Part shown: positions 36,742 to 46,433 of the stretch, one piece after another
Layout: the number at the start of each line of letters is the position of its first letter
Numbering within the stretch: the first letter of the stretch is position 1
Origin: Xanthomonas codiaei
GTDB taxonomy: Bacteria; Pseudomonadota; Gammaproteobacteria; Xanthomonadales; Xanthomonadaceae
Assembly (NCBI RefSeq): GCF_002939785.1
Contig: NZ_MDEC01000002.1
Location: 186,001 to 250,000 of the forward strand
Length of the DNA: 64,000 nucleotides
Reading direction: 5' to 3'
Notes under the pieces: generated by a model
The model's input: the letters and a program-made list of their open reading frames with translations, nothing else
Told to the model about the DNA's origin: nothing
The model's database searches: none
Made by a program: the position numbers and the translations under genes

Positions 36742-37746
36742 TTACTGCACCACCGGCCAACCCTTGCTGTCGTAACCCAGGCGGTTGATGCCCAGCCGCG
36801 CATCGCCGCGGTCGTCGTAGTAGTGATAGACCAGGATGTCGCCATCGCCATCGCGGAACACCGATTGCCCGCCCGGCCCATGCATGCTGCCCTGGCCGGC
36901 ATGGATCACCGTACCGCCGCCATTGCGCATGTCCACCCCGGCACGATCCAGATACAGCCCGGTCACCGACCGCGCACGCCCCACGGCGATCCTGTAGGTG
37001 CTGCTGGCGCCCTTGCAGCACGCATCGAAGGACACGAACAGGTAGTACCACCCGTTGGCCTGCTGGATGAAAGGTGCCTCCACTGCGCCGGGCGAAGGCC
37101 GGCTCGCCAGGCTGTAACGAAACGTATTGCTGGCCAGCTGCTTGCCGGTGCCCGGATCGAGCTGGATCAGCTTGATGCCCGACCAGAACGAGCCGAACGC
37201 GAGCCACCATTTGCCGCTGCCATCCACCACCAGGTTGCCGTCGATGGCGTTGTAGTCGTCGCCGCTGCGTGAGGCGTAGACAATGCCCTGGTCCTTCCAC
37301 GAGCCCGGCTTGCCGGTGCTGCTGCTGGCCAGGCCAATGGCCGATGCATTGGAACCAAACGACGATGCGGCGTAATACATCAGGTACTTGCTGCCGCGCA
37401 GCGAGACATCCGGCGCCCATACCTCGTTCTTCGGGTTATAGGTCTTCACCCAGCCCGGCATGCTGCCGAAGATCGCACCTGCATTACTGAATCTGGTGCG
37501 GTCGGTGCTGGTGAGCACGCCCACCGTGGAATAGATGTAATAGCGCCCATCGCCGAGCTTGAGCATCGAAGGGTCGTGCACGATGGTGTCGCCGGTCACC
37601 ACGCCCGGGCCGGTGGCCGCCCACGCCACCGTGCCATCCACACCAGACACCGCAACCGCCGCTGCGCACAGCAGTGCAAGCGCCCCCATACGCAACGCGC
37701 CTGCAGCGCGCACCGGCTCCCATCGATTGCCGCGACCTACGCGCAT
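36742..37746 (-). CDS. Endo-1,5-alpha-L-arabinanase (GH43), secreted
   Basis: 334 aa. It hydrolyses arabinan side chains of pectin. A signal peptide (about 1-43, hydrophobic MGALALLCAAAVAVSG) precedes a five-bladed propeller. The catalytic base Asp is in IVHDPSMLKLGDGRYYIYST, the pKa-modulating Asp in NAIDGNLVVD, and the acid Glu in PGAVEAPFIQQANGWYYLF. The His that coordinates the central ion is in MHGPGGQSVF. A strong AAGGAG precedes the ATG at 37746 by 7 nt. Probably exported to the plant apoplast with the other wall-degrading enzymes. Confidence 0.92.
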   Translation of the reverse strand: MRVGRGNRWEPVRAAGALRMGALALLCAAAVAVSGVDGTVAWAATGPGVVTGDTIVHDPSMLKLGDGRYYIYSTVGVLTSTDRTRFSNAGAIFGSMPGWVKTYNPKNEVWAPDVSLRGSKYLMYYAASSFGSNASAIGLASSSTGKPGSWKDQGIVYASRSGDDYNAIDGNLVVDGSGKWWLAFGSFWSGIKLIQLDPGTGKQLASNTFRYSLASRPSPGAVEAPFIQQANGWYYLFVSFDACCKGASSTYRIAVGRARSVTGLYLDRAGVDMRNGGGTVIHAGQGSMHGPGGQSVFRDGDGDILVYHYYDDRGDARLGINRLGYDSKGWPVVQ

Positions 37747-38146
37747 CGTCTTTCTCCTTCGGTTCTCGAGATCCCCTGCCACGGCAATCTAATCCGGCAA
37801 CGTCTGCTTGAACCCGACGCCGTTCGCAGAAGCGTGCAGGGTGCGGTGCACCGGGATGCGCTGCCGACGTGCGGTATTCGCGAGTCGTGGCGCCGATGGC
37901 CACCGACATATCGCGAATCCTTGGATGGCAGCGCGGCGTTACGCAGTTGCAGGCGCCGAGTGGCGTAACGCCGGCGCGCACGTTGCGCCGCTCAGCGTTC
38001 TGCAGCGGCGCATTGAATCGTGTTGCAACACACACGCAGTGCCACCGAATCGGCGTGAGATACCGCGCAGCAGTCCACCGGTCGTTGCTATGTCACCGCA
38101 CAACACTCGCAAGCGTTTGCCTGCCGCCGCATCGCTGCACGTATCG
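37747..38146. other. 400-bp gap, no gene seen
   Basis: Upstream of the arabinanase and downstream of the NHL protein gene. It should hold the arabinanase promoter. I saw no plant-inducible (TTCGC-N15-TTCGC) box. Confidence 0.5.
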
Positions 38147-40246
38147 CTACTCCACACGCAGGCGCAGGTCGCGGTGACCGATCGCTTCATTGCCGCTGTA
38201 ATCGCGTGCAACGATGCGCAGGACATAGTCGCCCGCCGGCAGCGCGCCAGCCTGCCATTGGCCGCTGCCGATGCGCCCATCGCGCACGGTGTTGCTGACC
38301 ATGTAGCGGAAGCGTGTCACCGCGCTGCCGTGCACGGTGATCCCGCTATCGGGCGCATAGGCGAGCAACACCGCAGCCGGATCGGCCGGCATGCGATTGA
38401 AGACAATCGTCATGCGTGGTGCGTCCTCACCCGGCAATGCCACGCCCTGCGCATCCAGCACCTGGTAGCCCAGCGCGTACAACCCCAGCCGGCGACGCGG
38501 CAGGTTGCGATCCACCTGGTCCCAGGCGTCGACCACGATCTGCACGCCTGCCGCGCGCGGCACCTGTACCACGCCCTGGATCACCGGCAACGGCTGGCCA
38601 CCGGCATCGAGCAAGCCGATGCGATCGATGCGTGGCGCGACGTGATCGGCATATCCGGTAAAGCCCAGCTGCACCGCATTGCGCTCGAAGCCATTGGCGC
38701 CGGCAGTCAGATGCACATGCGCCATGCCGTTGAGCGTGCCCAAGGCATCGCCGGCATGGAAGCGCGTGCCGCGCAGCACCCGCACGCGCTCGGGTTCGCC
38801 GTGCTCATCGCGCAACAGGTGGAAGCGTTGCGGATCCAGCACTGCGCCCTGTGCGGTGCGGCCCACGCGCATGTGGATGTAGCCCAGCGTGTCCAGCGCC
38901 ATGCCCTCGCCCAGTTGCCCCAGCCCCCAGCTGGCATTCGGGCTGAGCACCTTGGCATCGGCAATGGCGACCACCCGCTGGCCGACATCGCCGGCGATAT
39001 CCAGGCCCGCGTGCAGGTGATCGCGACTGAGCCCCTGGTAGTTGCCGCGCACTTCGCCCAGCGTGCCCACCACCTCGTGCCAGCCATCCTGCGGCTGCAG
39101 CGGCCAGCGGCCCTGCGTCTGCGGCAGCGGCTGGGTGGGCGCCGGCCCCACCACCGGCGATGGGTTGGCGATGGCCTCGCTGACCGGTACCAGACGATGT
39201 ACGCGGGCACTGCCGGCATCGCCGACATACACCGCACCGCGTGCATCCACCGCCACCCCGGCCGGCCGCGACAGCCGCTGGTCGACGTCCTCGCTACCCA
39301 GCATGACGACATGCCCGGCCCGCGACACCTGCAGCACGCGGCCGCTGGCATCGGCGACGTACATCACCCCATCCAGTGTGATCGCCAGGCTCATCGGCCG
39401 ATGGATCAACCCACTGGCATCGGCGGGCCGACCGCCCAGCAGCGTGGCCACCGTGCCGTCCGGCGCGATACGACGGATCGCATCGTTACGCATGTCGGCC
39501 ACCCACACGGTGCCATGCGCATCCACAGCCAGATCGGTCGGCGTATCGAAGCGCGCCTGCGCGCCGACACCGTCGGTCATGCCCGGTCGCGTGCCGCCGG
39601 CCAGGGTGCGCACCTGGCCACCGGGTTCGATCACACGGATGCGATCGTTATAGGTGTCGGCCACGAAGACGCGCCCGTGCGCATCCACCGCCACGCCGAT
39701 CGGCCCATTGAAGCGCGCCTGCGCTGCAGCACCGTCGCGATCGCCGGCAACGCCATCACCGGCCAGGGTGGTCACTGCGCCCTGCGGCGTAAGCTTGCGG
39801 ATCGCATGGTTGCCGGTGTCGGCAATGTAGAGATTGCCGGCTGCATCGAGCGCGATTCCCGACGGCGTATGGAAGGCCGCCGCCGCACCGATGCCATCGG
39901 CAAACCCTTCGCGGCCGCCGGCCAGCGTGTGCACGGTGCCCTGTGCGTCCATGGTGCGGATACGGTTGTTGTCGCCGCCATCGGCAATGTACAGCCTGCC
40001 CTGCGCATCGATCGCCAGACCGTAGGGTTCGTCAAACTGCGCATCGGCCGCGCGCCCATCCCCTGCGCCCCGCACCCCGTTGCCCGCCACCCACTGCAGC
40101 TGCGCCCTCCAGCCCAGCGGCGTGGCAGCAGGCTCCTGCTTTTCTGGCACCGTGCGTGGCCTGGACATCAACCACCATGCCAGCAGCAACGCCGTCGCGG
40201 TTGCTATCAGCAGGATGCCGATCCATCGGATGCGGGGATTCGCCAT
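38147..40246 (-). CDS. NHL-repeat propeller fused to an M23-like domain
   Basis: 699 aa. A membrane helix or uncleaved signal (about 7-28, IGILLIATATALLLAWWLMS) anchors it to the periplasm. Residues about 45-345 are at least five NHL-type repeats, each with the form GIALDAAGNLYIADTGNHAI / RKLTPQGAVTTLAGDG. A linker rich in Pro and Gln follows. Then comes a domain with the zinc-ligand arrangement of M23 (LytM) endopeptidases: H412-x3-D416 in HAGLDIAG and H510-x-H512 in AHVHL. The last about 170 residues are beta-rich and unassigned. A periplasmic propeller tied to a peptidoglycan hydrolase-like fold is unusual; activity is unproven. Divergent from the AIM24 gene. Confidence 0.8.
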   Translation of the reverse strand: MANPRIRWIGILLIATATALLLAWWLMSRPRTVPEKQEPAATPLGWRAQLQWVAGNGVRGAGDGRAADAQFDEPYGLAIDAQGRLYIADGGDNNRIRTMDAQGTVHTLAGGREGFADGIGAAAAFHTPSGIALDAAGNLYIADTGNHAIRKLTPQGAVTTLAGDGVAGDRDGAAAQARFNGPIGVAVDAHGRVFVADTYNDRIRVIEPGGQVRTLAGGTRPGMTDGVGAQARFDTPTDLAVDAHGTVWVADMRNDAIRRIAPDGTVATLLGGRPADASGLIHRPMSLAITLDGVMYVADASGRVLQVSRAGHVVMLGSEDVDQRLSRPAGVAVDARGAVYVGDAGSARVHRLVPVSEAIANPSPVVGPAPTQPLPQTQGRWPLQPQDGWHEVVGTLGEVRGNYQGLSRDHLHAGLDIAGDVGQRVVAIADAKVLSPNASWGLGQLGEGMALDTLGYIHMRVGRTAQGAVLDPQRFHLLRDEHGEPERVRVLRGTRFHAGDALGTLNGMAHVHLTAGANGFERNAVQLGFTGYADHVAPRIDRIGLLDAGGQPLPVIQGVVQVPRAAGVQIVVDAWDQVDRNLPRRRLGLYALGYQVLDAQGVALPGEDAPRMTIVFNRMPADPAAVLLAYAPDSGITVHGSAVTRFRYMVSNTVRDGRIGSGQWQAGALPAGDYVLRIVARDYSGNEAIGHRDLRLRVE

Positions 40247-40410
40247 GCGGTGCGCAGTAGGTTGAGAGAGCGGCACTGTAAGCGGGTTTGCCCTGCTGCG
40301 GGGGAGCAGGCAAGCCCCAGGGCCGCCGCACGCGGCGCATGCAGGCATGCATCGCCCGCTGCGCAGGCCTGCGCGTATCATGCGCACTCTTTCACTCCAG
40401 GACGGAACGC

Positions 40411-41106
40411 ATGGCCGTACGCACGCTCAACGAGTTTCTCGCCCACTCCAAGGAAAACGACGTCAGCCCCGATCCCTTCGAGCTGGAAAACCCGCATCTG
40501 CTGGAAGTCCGCCTGGACGGCATGGTGTGGTCCAAGGCCGGCGCCATGGTCGCGCGCACCGGCAACGTCAAGTTCACCCGCGAAGGCCTGCTCGAGCAGG
40601 GCCTGGGCAATCTGCTGAAGAAGGCGGTCAGCGGCGAAGGCATGCAGCTGATGAAGGCCGAAGGCCAGGGCCGCGTGTATCTGGCCGATGTCGGCAAGCT
40701 GGTCACGCTGCTGCGCTTGAATGGCGAGTCGATCTTCGTCAACGGCAACGATGTGCTGGCGTTCGAATCCGGCATCGAGCACAAGATCACGATGATGCGC
40801 AAGGTGGCCGGCATGCTCTCCGGTGGCCTGTTCAACGTGCGCCTGAGCGGCCACGGCATCGTGGCGATCACCTCGCACTACGAGCCGTTGACCCTGCCGG
40901 TCACCGCCGCCAGCGGCCCGGTGTTCACCGACCCCAATGCCACCGTGGCCTGGTCGGGCACGCTGACCCCGGAGCTGGTCACCGATGTGTCGCTCGGCAC
41001 GCTGTTCGGCCGCGGCTCGGGCGAGAGCCTGCAGATGCGCTTTGCCGGCGAAGGCTGGGTGGTGGTGCAGCCGTACGAAGAAGCCAGTTTCCAGGCCAAG
41101 GGCTGA
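40411..41106 (+). CDS. AIM24 family protein
   Basis: 231 aa of the AIM24/TIGR00266 family, a beta-roll fold shared with a yeast mitochondrial protein; the bacterial role is unknown. Visible are LLEVRLDGMVWSKAGAMVAR with TGNVKFTREG, GQGRVYLADVGKLVTLLRLN, GESIFVNGNDVLAFE, and the Gly-rich GLFNVRLSGHGIVAITSH. There is no leader, so it is probably cytoplasmic or peripheral to the membrane. GGA lies about 10 nt before the ATG. Confidence 0.85.
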   Translation: MAVRTLNEFLAHSKENDVSPDPFELENPHLLEVRLDGMVWSKAGAMVARTGNVKFTREGLLEQGLGNLLKKAVSGEGMQLMKAEGQGRVYLADVGKLVTLLRLNGESIFVNGNDVLAFESGIEHKITMMRKVAGMLSGGLFNVRLSGHGIVAITSHYEPLTLPVTAASGPVFTDPNATVAWSGTLTPELVTDVSLGTLFGRGSGESLQMRFAGEGWVVVQPYEEASFQAKG

Positions 41107-41485
41107 TCGTGCATGCCCGGCTGCGCGTTGCGTGGCCGGGCAACGTGCCGGCACTGAGCTCATGCGCAACGCAGCGCATATCGCGCTGATCCCGGGACTG
41201 CGCTGGCGTTCGCCGACGCTGTACTGGCCGTGCGCGTGGCCTCGGGACATCAGCCATGGACGTGCAGCTGCGACGGTGCAGATCACTGGCATGACATCGT
41301 GCGAGAGGATCGGAGAAGGCAGTTCGCAGCCACCAGACACACCACATCCTGCACACGCACGGATCGCGCCGCGCAGATCGTCAAGCGCGTGTACGGGTTT
41401 CTCTTTTCGGACCTGAAGATCTAGCGTGCCGGTCCAGTCGAATCGGCCTGGATACGCTGCAGGATCGCAAACGCAGCGACCGGTC
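41107..41485. other. 379-bp gap between convergent genes, nothing recognised
   Basis: No frame shows family features, and I found no strong terminator hairpin. Confidence 0.45.
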
Positions 41486-42409
41486 TCACACCCACCCACG
41501 CTTGCGAAACCACGCCAGCGGAATCACCACGCTCAGCGCGATCACCCCCAGCGCCCAGAAGTAGGCGTCGTGCCACTTGAGCTCGGGCATGTAAGCGAAG
41601 TTCATGCCCCAGATGCCGACCAGCACGGTGGGCGGAATGCCCACCACCGAGGCCACCGCCATCACCTTCATCACGTTGTTCTGGTCCATGTTGATCATGC
41701 CCAGCACGCTATCGAGCAGGAACTCGATGCGGTCGTCCATGTGCTGATGGAATTCGCTCAGGGTGGTCAGGTCCTTGTGCAGCAGACCGATGCGCTTGGC
41801 CGCATCGGCGCCGAACCAATCCGGCGTAGCGCTGTCCAGATAGGTCACCAGCCGCAGCATGCCCTGCCCCGCATTGTGCAGCCCGCCCAGCTGCCGGCCC
41901 ATGCCACCGACCTGGTGCAGCATGCGCTCCAGATCACGGGTCTTGTGCGGGTTGTCGAATACCTGCCGGGTGGTGTCGGTGACCGCCGCTTCCAGGGCTT
42001 CCAGCCGGTCTGCCAGGCGACCGACCAGCTGGTCGAACATGCGCAGCAACAGATCGTCGGAACTGTGGCAGGGCTCGTGCTCCAGCCGCGCGGCCACCGC
42101 CTCCAGCGAGCCGATGCGCTGCTCGCGCAGGGTCACCAGCATGGTCGGCGACAGCGCAAAGCCCAGCGGCGCGGTGGGGCCATCGTCGTCCTGGAAACGC
42201 GGCACGTTGAGGAACAGCACCTCGCCCTGGCGGCGCACCCGGCTGGAGAATTCGATCTCGCCGATCGCCGCACGGTCCGGCAGCGCGAAGCCCACCCGTT
42301 CGGCCGCCTCGGCCAGCTCCTGCGGAGCGGCCTGACACAGGTCCACCCAGCACCCTTGCGCGTGGTGGGTTCCGGCAATCGGGTGGATGGTGATCATGCG
42401 GCAGGCCAT
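41486..42409 (-). CDS. CorA/ZntB-type divalent cation transporter
   Basis: 307 aa. A long cytoplasmic N-terminal domain with a helical stalk (about 120-240, ending FHQHMDDRIEFLLDSVLG) leads to two C-terminal membrane helices. The pore signature GMN lies in VGIWGMNFAYMPEL just after TM1, and the loop has MPELKW, of the CorA/ZntB class. It moves Mg2+, or Zn2+ in ZntB relatives; the metal cannot be assigned. Two ATGs are possible (42409, 42397), neither with a clear ribosome site. Confidence 0.88.
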   Translation of the reverse strand: MACRMITIHPIAGTHHAQGCWVDLCQAAPQELAEAAERVGFALPDRAAIGEIEFSSRVRRQGEVLFLNVPRFQDDDGPTAPLGFALSPTMLVTLREQRIGSLEAVAARLEHEPCHSSDDLLLRMFDQLVGRLADRLEALEAAVTDTTRQVFDNPHKTRDLERMLHQVGGMGRQLGGLHNAGQGMLRLVTYLDSATPDWFGADAAKRIGLLHKDLTTLSEFHQHMDDRIEFLLDSVLGMINMDQNNVMKVMAVASVVGIPPTVLVGIWGMNFAYMPELKWHDAYFWALGVIALSVVIPLAWFRKRGWV

Positions 42410-42568
42410 GGCGATAGATGGCCGCGAGCATCGTACCCGGCCTGAGCCGCGTCAACGCTGCGCGCAAACGCGCTCAGCTGGCAGTGGCCTTTATCGCGGT
42501 GTTGTGCAGCCAAGAACACAAAGGCCCCGCACTGCGGAGCCCTTGCAATACAGCCAACGCTGCGGCGC

Positions 42569-43945
42569 TTACCCTGTGCGCGTCTGGGCACGCTTCACGG
42601 CATAGCCGATCGCCAGGATCAGGAACCACACCGGGCTGGCCAGCAGGGCCTGGCGCGTATCGGCCTGCAGGGTCAGCAACACGATCACGAAGGCGAAGAA
42701 CGCCAGGCACACGCAACACATCACCACCCCGCCAGGCATCTTGAACTGCGATGCCGCATGCTGCTCCGGGCGCTTGCGGCGATAGGCGATGTAGGCGCAC
42801 AGGATCAGCGACCACACGAACATGAAGAGCACCGCCGACAAGGTGGTGACCAGCGTGAACGCGGTGACCAGATTGGGGATCAGATACACCAGCATCGCGC
42901 CCAGCAACAGGCACATGCAGGAGAACAACAGGCCACGTGCCGGCACCGCCGCGCGCGAGAGCCTGGCAAATCCCTTGGGCGCATGCTGCTCCTCGGCCAG
43001 GCCGTAGAGCATGCGGCTGGTGGAAAAGATGCCGCTGTTGGCCGAAGACGTCGCCGAGGTCAGCACCACGAAATTGATCAGGCTGGCCGCGGCCGGCACC
43101 CCGGCCAGCACGAACAGCTCCACGAACGGGCTCTTGTCGGCCACCACCTGCCGCCACGGCGTCACCGCCATGATGGCGATCAGCGCCAGCACGTAGAAGA
43201 TCAGGATCCGCACCGGAATCGAGTTGATCGCCTTGGGCAGATTGCGGCGCGGGTCGGCGGTTTCTGCTGCAGTGGTGCCCACCAGCTCGATGCCGACGAA
43301 CGCGAACACCGCGATCTGGAAGCCGGCGAAGAATCCGCCAACGCCCATAGGGAACATGCCGCCGTCGTTCCACAGGTTCGCCAGCGAGGCCACATTGCCC
43401 GACGGCGAACGGAAGCCCCACGCCACCAGCCCCGCACCGGTGATGATCAGCGCGCAGATGGCGATGATCTTGATCAGCGCAAACCAGAACTCCATCTCGC
43501 CGAACAGTTTCACCGTCACCAGATTCAATGCCAGCAGCAACAGCACACAGGCAATCGCCGGAATCCACGGCGCCAGGCCGGGAACCCAGAACTGCGCGTA
43601 GGCGGCAATGGCAATCACGTCGGCGATGGCGGTGATGATCCAGCAGAACCAGTACGTCCAGCCGCAGAAGAATCCGGCCCAGGGGCCGAGCAGATCGGTG
43701 GAGAAGTCGATGAACGACTTGTAGTCCAGGTTGGACAGCAACAGCTCGCCCATCGCACGCATCACGAAGAACAGCATCGCGCCGATGATCAGGTAGACGA
43801 ACAGGATCGACGGCCCGGCCAGACTGATCGTCTTGCCCGAGCCCATGAACAGGCCGGTGCCGATCGCCCCACCGATCGCGATCAACTGCAGGTGGCGATT
43901 GGAAAGGCTACGTTGCAGATGATCGGGCGCGGACGGATCGGACAT
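42569..43945 (-). CDS. Amino-acid permease of the APC superfamily (AAT type)
   Basis: 458 aa with about 12 membrane helices. It opens with LQRSLSNRHLQLIAIGGAIGTGLFMGSG, carrying the substrate-binding GGAIGTGLF motif of TM1. The AAT signature FVGIELVGTTAAETADPRRN with the conserved Glu lies in TM6. The C-terminus is short. Closest in feel to CycA/AroP-like H+ symporters; the amino acid transported is unknown. The ATG at 43945 is the family start. Confidence 0.9.
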   Translation of the reverse strand: MSDPSAPDHLQRSLSNRHLQLIAIGGAIGTGLFMGSGKTISLAGPSILFVYLIIGAMLFFVMRAMGELLLSNLDYKSFIDFSTDLLGPWAGFFCGWTYWFCWIITAIADVIAIAAYAQFWVPGLAPWIPAIACVLLLLALNLVTVKLFGEMEFWFALIKIIAICALIITGAGLVAWGFRSPSGNVASLANLWNDGGMFPMGVGGFFAGFQIAVFAFVGIELVGTTAAETADPRRNLPKAINSIPVRILIFYVLALIAIMAVTPWRQVVADKSPFVELFVLAGVPAAASLINFVVLTSATSSANSGIFSTSRMLYGLAEEQHAPKGFARLSRAAVPARGLLFSCMCLLLGAMLVYLIPNLVTAFTLVTTLSAVLFMFVWSLILCAYIAYRRKRPEQHAASQFKMPGGVVMCCVCLAFFAFVIVLLTLQADTRQALLASPVWFLILAIGYAVKRAQTRTG

Positions 43946-44463
43946 GGGCACGGCACCGGCAAGTGAACAAGCCGTCAAAAATACGAGATCGCGCCGGCCG
44001 GCACCAGGGGGTTGCAAGAGCCGGCGGCGCGGGGCGGCATGCGTCGTACGACGCCGACATGGTGCGTATGGTGGAGGTGTGCGCGGCGAAGCGCTGTCCG
44101 CCCGTGCGCGGGCCAGACGCGTTTGGCAACTCGCTCGCCGACGCAGCTCCCGGTCCGGCGCCAGACGACCAAGACCGCTGCCCCCATGACGCCGGGTCAT
44201 CCATTGCGCGCAGTGGCCGGGCATTCCAGGCCCGGTGTGCGCTCCACGGCAACCCCATGGCGCGCAGCCGACAGCAGCGCGCGCAGCACGCCGTGCTCGA
44301 TTGCATCATGGCGGCGCGGCATCTCGCACGAACAGCGACTCCCATTCCAGTGCCCACGCCTGCCCGTGGTCGCATGCATGCTCCCGCCCGCTTCCTTGAC
44401 TGGGCGCACGGATCGCGGTCGACATAGCTGGTTTCCTGCGCAGCCGTCACTCAGGAGACTTAC
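43946..44463. other. 518-bp divergent intergenic region
   Basis: It lies between the permease and the expansin fusion and must hold both promoters. I found no clear Clp site, PIP box or small gene in it. Confidence 0.5.
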
Positions 44464-46236
44464 ATGCATCTGCGCTCCCATGTCTTTCTCGCGCTAGCGC
44501 TGCTGGCCCCCGTCACCGCCTCGGCCGTCCAGGTCGACACGCACGGGCAACTGATGGACACGCAGGGTCGGCCGCTGCAGATCCGCGGGACAACCTGGCC
44601 GGGATTTGATCGCGCTGGACTGGCCGCAACCGGCTTGCGCGACAACACCCTGGCGCATCTGCTGGACCAGCTGCAGGCGGCCCACATCAATGCCGTGCGG
44701 CTGCCGATCTGCGCAGCGGTGCTGCAGAGCAGGCCCATCACCGCCTCGGAGGTCGCCGGTGACCCCGCACTGGCCGGCTTGAATGCGCTGCAGCTGCTCG
44801 ACGCGGTGGTGCGTGCAGCCAGCGAACGTGGGCTACAGGTCATGTTCGCATTCGCCGATGGTCGCTGCGATGACGGTGCGCCGCAGCTCGGCACGCAAGC
44901 TCAGGCCTGGATGCAGGGCCTGGCCACGCTCGCGCGCCGCTACGGCGCAAACCCTGCGGTGATCGGCATCGATCTGGGGAGCAGCGGGTATCGCAATGCC
45001 AGCTGGGCAGGAAATGACGTCCATGCCGACTGGAACCGGGTGGCATCGCGCGCCGCTGCGGCGGTGCTCGCGCTGGCGCCGCGCTGGGTGGTGGGTGTCG
45101 AAGGTGTCGGCAGCACTGCGCTGTGCAGCGACACCGCACGCAAGGCCGCGGGCAGCAATCTGCAGCCGCTGGCGTGCGTGCCGTTGCGCGTTCCGGCGCG
45201 GCAGCTGGTCCTGATGCCCAAACTGGCCGGGCCGGATCGCGACGCGGCACCGGCGTTTGCAGCACCGGACTTTGCACAGGCGCTGCCAGCCACCTGGCAG
45301 CGCGATTTCGGCAGGTTTGCGGCCGATCACGCGGTGGTGCCGGTCAGTCTCGGCGGCGGCCTGGGCGATGGCGATCCACGCGACCCGGCATGGCAGGCCG
45401 CGTTGAGCGGCTATCTGGCCAACAGCGGACTGCGCAGCGCGTTCCTGGGCAGCTGGGAAGTGGGCAATGCCAACAACGGCGGGCTACTTGCGCCAGATGG
45501 CAGCCCGCGGACAGACAAACTGCAGCTGCTGCACCGGGCGTGGGGAACGGCGCCTGCGGCGGGCGTCGCCGCATCGGCGAACACAGCCGCTGGCAAGAAT
45601 GCGAGCAAGGCGACCGCCTGGAACAGCACCTTCACCGGCACGGCGACGTACACCGGTTCCGGCTACTCGGGCGGTGCGCTGTTGCTGGACCCGATCCCCA
45701 GTACCGCCTTCATCACCGCGCTCAACCCGACGCAACTGAACTTCGGCGGCGTAAAGGCGGCAATGGCTGGCGCCTACCTCGAAGTGACCGGCCCCAAGGG
45801 CAAGACCACGGTCTACGTGACCGACCTGTATCCGGAAGGAGCTTCCGGCGGGCTGGACCTGTCGCACAACGCATTCGCCGCGATCGGTGACATGGTGGAT
45901 GGGCGCATCCCGATCAGCTGGAAGCTGGTGCGCGCACCGATCACCGGCAACGTGCAATACCGCATCAAGGAAGGCAGCTCGCGCTGGTGGGCCGCGATCC
46001 AGGTGCGCAACCACGCCTATCCGGTGGTCAAGTTCGAAGTCAAGCAGGGCAACACGTGGAAGAACCTGCAGAAGATGGACTACAACCACTTCCTGGGCGA
46101 GCAGTTGGGCAACCAGCCACTGTCCATTCGCATCACCGATATTCGTGGCAAGACCCTGCTCGACACGATTCCGGCGCTCTACGAAGACGGCAGCCATCCG
46201 GCCTATTTCCAACCGGGAAACGTGCAATTCCCCTGA
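44464..46236 (+). CDS. Secreted fusion: catalytically dead GH5 domain plus bacterial expansin (EXLX)
   Basis: 590 aa. The signal peptide is MHLRSHVFLALALLAPVTAS, cleaving near A/VQV. Residues about 22-365 align along their length with EngXCA, encoded at 19374-20807 (shared blocks include SNLQPLAC and TDKLQLLHRAWGT). Both GH5 catalytic glutamates are gone: acid/base NEP reads S173-S174 (IDLGSSGYR) and the nucleophile region reads VSLGGGLGDGD (S295). The His pair and HVYGPD are lost too. After a short Ala/Lys linker, residues about 385-590 match Bacillus EXLX1 closely. All key residues are present: TYTGSGYSGG, D465 in GLDLSHNAF, the binding W508-W509 in SSRWWAAI, and Y540 in MDYNHF. It should loosen cellulose without hydrolysis. 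AGGAG precedes the ATG. Confidence 0.9.
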   Translation: MHLRSHVFLALALLAPVTASAVQVDTHGQLMDTQGRPLQIRGTTWPGFDRAGLAATGLRDNTLAHLLDQLQAAHINAVRLPICAAVLQSRPITASEVAGDPALAGLNALQLLDAVVRAASERGLQVMFAFADGRCDDGAPQLGTQAQAWMQGLATLARRYGANPAVIGIDLGSSGYRNASWAGNDVHADWNRVASRAAAAVLALAPRWVVGVEGVGSTALCSDTARKAAGSNLQPLACVPLRVPARQLVLMPKLAGPDRDAAPAFAAPDFAQALPATWQRDFGRFAADHAVVPVSLGGGLGDGDPRDPAWQAALSGYLANSGLRSAFLGSWEVGNANNGGLLAPDGSPRTDKLQLLHRAWGTAPAAGVAASANTAAGKNASKATAWNSTFTGTATYTGSGYSGGALLLDPIPSTAFITALNPTQLNFGGVKAAMAGAYLEVTGPKGKTTVYVTDLYPEGASGGLDLSHNAFAAIGDMVDGRIPISWKLVRAPITGNVQYRIKEGSSRWWAAIQVRNHAYPVVKFEVKQGNTWKNLQKMDYNHFLGEQLGNQPLSIRITDIRGKTLLDTIPALYEDGSHPAYFQPGNVQFP

Positions 46237-46433
46237 GCCATCCCGCCGGGCGGCCTGCGTGCCGCCTGGCGCCCGGTGCGGCATTCCATTGCTACGCCGC
46301 GCGTTACGTGGATCGCTGATTCGGCATGGGGCTTTTTGTGCAGCAGGCCTGGAGAAAGCGCGCAGAAAGGTCGACGCCAGCGTCTAACCACCGGCTGTCA
46401 CGCGTGGCATCGGATACATGCGGCGGCGACCGA

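Noticed and set aside
37808..40618. 936-codon plus-strand frame
   Set aside because: Antisense to the NHL-M23 gene and overlapping the AIM24 start in another frame; no recognisable domain.
37747..44463. HrpX plant-inducible promoter (TTCGC-N15-TTCGC) upstream of the wall-degrading enzyme genes
   Set aside because: Single TTCGC half-sites occur but none has a partner at the right spacing.
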